From contig CACDWG010000009.1 of assembly GCA_902556425.1 (NCBI GenBank), positions 28,402 to 92,401 on the forward strand: a DNA stretch of 64,000 nt, read 5' to 3'. This document shows, one piece after another, positions 61,688 to 64,000 of the stretch. The notes beneath the pieces were generated by a model. The model saw only the letters and a program-made list of their open reading frames with translations, was not told the origin of the DNA and did not search any database. Position numbers and translations under genes: made by a program. This DNA is from UBA4421 sp002704225 (lineage in GTDB: Bacteria; Pseudomonadota; Gammaproteobacteria; Pseudomonadales; Azotimanducaceae). Each line of letters opens with the position of its first letter. The stretch's first letter is position 1.

Positions 61688-62658
61688 CTCAATAGCTCAA
61701 TGGCCGCTGACCATGCGGCGTCGGCACTCTTCAAGGCACTCGTAACGTCGTTGCCTAGACACCAGTCGCCAGCGCACATCAGTTTACGCTGAGTGTCCAG
61801 CAAAATGGCTTCGCCCAGCGGTTCGGCAACGCCGGCGTAAAGCCATCGATGCATGCGGTGATAGACGATGTTCATTCGGCCAAACCCTAGCCGATCAAGT
61901 TCACTCAGTATCTTTTTGCAGACGAGGGTTGGATCTTCGTCCATATGGCGTTGACTCCATGCTCGGTGAGCCTGAATTGTGTAAACCCCCCAGGTGTTGC
62001 TTAAACGCCCCTTGGTGTGTTCGCTGATCACACGCTCGATAAGACTGTCGTGTGGTGTCAGGAGTGGCGCTATGTCCCATGGGTGTTCGTTAACCAGCAT
62101 AAGGGACCAGCAGCCTTCTGGGCGCATTGTGTTTAGCTGCTCAATCATTGGGGTCTGGGTGGCTTTCAGTATGTTTGCTGCCTGCAGGGGCGGGGTCGTG
62201 GTGATGACCAAGTCAAAGTTCTGGGGCCTCAATGTGTTTTCGCTCTCGATCTGCCAAGTCTTCCCGCCGCAGCTTTCTCGCAATGCAGTGACCGGCGCGT
62301 TCAACGCAATGCTCTGACCCTGAGCCAACCATTTGCCGATGCCATTCATGCCACTGGCGAGGCTAAAGTGTGGTTCATTCCCTGTCATTGCTGACGGCGG
62401 GAGCCATGGCTCCAGCGCCAGTTGGGTTGGCATGGTCAATGAGCTGATTTTTTCTGCCTGACATTCGGTAAGGCCAGGCGTGCCGTGATCGAACCGCAGC
62501 GTGTGGCCTGCAACCTCGGCGCGACGGGTAGCGACACGGCCGCTTACGCCCCGGCTCTTGTCGAAAAGCGTGGTAGACACTCCTGCGTTGGTCAACTGTC
62601 TCGCAAGCTCTAGGCCAGAAAGGCCGGCTCCGACAATGGCGACATGGCGTTGGGTCAT
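61684..62658 (-). CDS. Renalase-like FAD-dependent oxidoreductase
   Basis: 324 aa from ATG 62658, with AGGAG 6 nt upstream; the longer frame to 62724 is not supported. GAGLSGLELARQLTNAG is the FAD motif and FDKSRGVSGRVATRR the typical renalase/amine-oxidase second motif. LRFDHGTPGLTEC follows. The C-terminus with LMCAGDWCLGNDVTSALKSA binds the flavin. It may reoxidise aberrant dihydropyridine nucleotides or act on amines. Confidence 0.87.
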   Translation of the reverse strand: MTQRHVAIVGAGLSGLELARQLTNAGVSTTLFDKSRGVSGRVATRRAEVAGHTLRFDHGTPGLTECQAEKISSLTMPTQLALEPWLPPSAMTGNEPHFSLASGMNGIGKWLAQGQSIALNAPVTALRESCGGKTWQIESENTLRPQNFDLVITTTPPLQAANILKATQTPMIEQLNTMRPEGCWSLMLVNEHPWDIAPLLTPHDSLIERVISEHTKGRLSNTWGVYTIQAHRAWSQRHMDEDPTLVCKKILSELDRLGFGRMNIVYHRMHRWLYAGVAEPLGEAILLDTQRKLMCAGDWCLGNDVTSALKSADAAWSAAIELLS

Positions 62659-62794
62659 GGGACTCCTAAAGAATTGCGTTGAACTTGGGGTGCTGAAAAC
62701 CGTCTCGATACCTGGGTTGTCCAACTAAGTCGTGAAAATTCGGCTAAAAGTACCAAACATACAGATAATGTCTAAGTTAATGACGCATTCAATT

Positions 62795-62823
62795 TTGACT
62801 TTTATTGTTCATCCCTAGATTAT
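62795..62823 (+). promoter_or_regulatory. Candidate sigma-70 promoter
   Basis: TTGACT (62795-62800) and GATTAT (62818-62823) are separated by 17 nt, a near-ideal arrangement. The predicted start site is at about 62830, directly at an ATG. It faces the terminator at 62995-63050. Confidence 0.5.
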
Positions 62824-62829
62824 TTCCCC

Positions 62830-62985
62830 ATGAAATTAGACAGAAAGCACCGTGTACCAGAATCGGGTCTTCCCGTGATGGTGAGAAGCAAGGTAGCCCA
62901 GCTCGGTTCGAGCAAGGTAGAGAGGGCGTCTTCATGGTGTGTGTCGGTAGTAGTAGCTCTCGTTTTGGCATTGGCACTGCAGTAA
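62830..62985 (+). CDS. Candidate 51-aa leaderless small membrane protein, or part of a small RNA
   Basis: ATG 62830 to TAA 62983-62985, 51 codons. A basic N-terminus is followed by one hydrophobic segment WCVSVVVALVLALALQ at the C-terminus. There is no ribosome binding site, but the promoter just upstream would start transcription at or next to the ATG, so a leaderless mRNA is possible. Other frames in the same DNA are also open, so this is weak. The transcript would end at the hairpin at 62995. Confidence 0.3.
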   Translation: MKLDRKHRVPESGLPVMVRSKVAQLGSSKVERASSWCVSVVVALVLALALQ

Positions 62986-62994
62986 CAGTCCCTC

Positions 62995-63050
62995 AAGCGC
63001 TCGTCTCGTCCCCTCCTCCTCCCCTGAGGCGAGCGCTTCTCTTTTCTTTC
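62995..63050 (+). terminator. Terminator-like hairpin with C-rich loop
   Basis: AAGCGCTCGTCTCG (62995-63008) pairs with TGAGGCGAGCGCTT (63025-63038) over 14 positions, including two G-T pairs, with the loop TCCCCTCCTCCTCCCC (63009-63024). It is followed by CTCTTTTCTTTC. The loop is complementary to GGAGGAGG, a strong Shine-Dalgarno-like sequence. Confidence 0.7.
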
Positions 63051-63076
63051 CGGGAAGCCCACTGAGCCTCACAAAG

Positions 63077-63619
63077 ATGATAATCCAGCCCCCATTTCGA
63101 GTGATTCAACGCCCCCTAAGTCATCGCGATCTACCTGAGATTAATCGGGTAATTCAGGCATCGATTGAAAGCTGGCCGACAACGGCGCGATTGAAGCGCT
63201 TGTCGATGAGCCCGCTACGTTATCGCGACGCGGATCTCCAAGATTTTGAATTTGTCCTGTGTTATAAAGCGCACGCTTGTTTGGGCATCGCCGCATGGCA
63301 GCCGGACGTTCCGCTCGTTTTTCAAAGGTCAGAATCTTTTGCTAAGGGCGAGCAGAGTCAAAAGGCGGTCAATGCGGTGCTACTCCACGGCCTTTTTGTC
63401 AGCGCGGAAGCGCAGGGGCGTGGTATTGGTGGTTTGTTGCTTGACGAATTAACTCGTCAGGCAAGGGAGAGGCGTTTCGCGGGCATTTTTGCAAAAGCGG
63501 AGCGGTTTTCGATCAGCTTCTTTGAGCAAAAAGGCTTTCATCCGTTACGAGATGGGGATCAGGTTGGCTTGCAGCCGGCGAATTATCCTCACCGCTACTT
63601 GATGGATCTGAGCGTTTGA
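63077..63619 (+). CDS. GNAT family N-acetyltransferase
   Basis: 180 aa. The acetyl-CoA binding motif LFVSAEAQGRGIGGLLLDEL (about residues 108-127) is the Q/RxxGxG/A signature. A typical N-terminal helix-strand pair precedes it, and FFEQKGFHPL is the usual last strand region. The acceptor substrate is unknown. No strong ribosome binding site precedes the ATG. Confidence 0.88.
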   Translation: MIIQPPFRVIQRPLSHRDLPEINRVIQASIESWPTTARLKRLSMSPLRYRDADLQDFEFVLCYKAHACLGIAAWQPDVPLVFQRSESFAKGEQSQKAVNAVLLHGLFVSAEAQGRGIGGLLLDELTRQARERRFAGIFAKAERFSISFFEQKGFHPLRDGDQVGLQPANYPHRYLMDLSV

Positions 63620-63727
63620 GCTTCGAAGCAGTCTAAACGCTCGGTGGCTCGTGATACCGAAGAGTGGGCGACCTGGTCGGCACCGAAACAAGCGGAATAA
63701 AACTTAGCGGTTAAAGGAAAACGCGAA

Positions 63728-64000
63728 ATGCTCAGGAAAGTTCTCGATATTCGAGTCGCTGTTAGCGTATGCGCCGTGCTGATTGGGACGTTGCTCAGTG
63801 CAATCTCACACGCGGCAGATGCGGGGGAAAACGCAGCTTTTAAACATCATTGTGTGACCTGCCATGGGTACGAAGGGAAGTCGAGCGCTCCCCGATACCC
63901 CAACTTGGCTGGGCAAAATGCACCCTATCTCGTTAGCCGGCTGAAGTACTTCCGCGCGGAAGAGGAGCCAGGCAATCAAATGAATGCGCAAGCGGTGTTA
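63728..64000 (+). CDS. Cytochrome c (c4/c553-like), N-terminal part, runs off the window
   Basis: 91 codons visible, no stop before the window end. AAGGAAAA lies upstream of the ATG. A signal peptide (VSVCAVLIGTLLSAISHA) is followed by the haem motif CVTCHGYEGKS and PRYPNLAGQNAPYLVSRL, typical of cytochrome c4/c553. NQMNAQAVL at the edge should lead to the Met ligand. If it has two domains, the second lies beyond the window. Confidence 0.9.
   Translation, partial: MLRKVLDIRVAVSVCAVLIGTLLSAISHAADAGENAAFKHHCVTCHGYEGKSSAPRYPNLAGQNAPYLVSRLKYFRAEEEPGNQMNAQAVL

Noticed and set aside
62820..63062. Minus-strand ORF of 80 codons
   Set aside because: Very Arg-rich at its start and reads through the terminator hairpin; the plus-strand promoter and terminator explain the region better.
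1..64000. CRISPR array, prophage, insertion sequence or rRNA
   Set aside because: No evenly spaced repeats, phage structural genes, transposase or rRNA signatures were seen on reading both strands.

Overview
The window looks like chromosomal DNA of a marine-type gammaproteobacterium. The best marker is the block infC-rpmI-rplT-pheS-pheT-ihfA-merR followed by a tRNA-Pro gene (17.4-25.4 kb), an order typical of Gammaproteobacteria. Around it lie many oxidoreductases, CoA-linked enzymes, Sox genes, a sulfatase and a DUF3604 protein, as is common in heterotrophic, sulfur-oxidising marine lineages. I cannot name a genus. Two genes are cut by the window edges: a flavin monooxygenase on the left and a cytochrome c on the right.

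Layout. 0-16.4 kb: a catabolic region with two flavin (Baeyer-Villiger type) monooxygenases, acyl-CoA dehydrogenase, two SDRs, two amidohydrolases, a DUF1330 protein, a GST, a ribokinase divergent from an ADP-ribosylglycohydrolase-like protein, a P450 and a small-molecule kinase. 16.5-25.4 kb: a crotonase, then the conserved translation/IHF block, a DUF3108-like protein, a carotenoid oxygenase and tRNA-Pro(GGG). 25.4-30.8 kb: a visibly more AT-rich, gene-poor accessory stretch that begins with a second copy of the tRNA 3' end, a probable integration scar. 30.8-42.1 kb: SnoaL-like protein, GPH-type transporter, GST-like protein, DUF3604 lipoprotein, aldo/keto reductase, a membrane-anchored peroxiredoxin-like gene with an in-frame TGA, TrmB-like methyltransferase, MATE transporter, GH43 lipoprotein and LLM flavoenzyme. 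42.3-48.1 kb: a tight minus-strand operon (CmcJ/NvfI-like oxygenase, nucleoside hydrolase, sulfatase, PhyH dioxygenase, metal-dependent hydrolase, styrene-oxide-isomerase-like membrane protein). 48.4-54.6 kb: one overlapping plus-strand operon iorA-iorB-fccA-fccB-soxX-soxY-soxZ-soxA. 54.8-64 kb: CoA and transport genes, M20 peptidase, nitroreductase, renalase-like flavoprotein, a candidate small RNA or leaderless small gene, a GNAT acetyltransferase and the cytochrome c.

The most interesting signal is at 37055-37789. Two apparent ORFs are one reading frame, and the TGA between them falls exactly where a peroxiredoxin-like CPYC motif has its first cysteine. A hairpin starting 11 nt after the TGA resembles a bacterial SECIS. 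I read this as a selenoprotein with three N-terminal membrane segments. Other notable signals are a SoxY whose C-terminus is AACVI instead of GGCGG, sox/fcc genes coupled to a molybdenum hydroxylase, an in-frame amber stop in a zinc-ribbon membrane protein, an AUU start on infC, an attenuator-like terminator before pheS, and a terminator with a Shine-Dalgarno-complementary loop at 63.0 kb.

All calls come from reading the sequence and recalled family knowledge; no database search was run.
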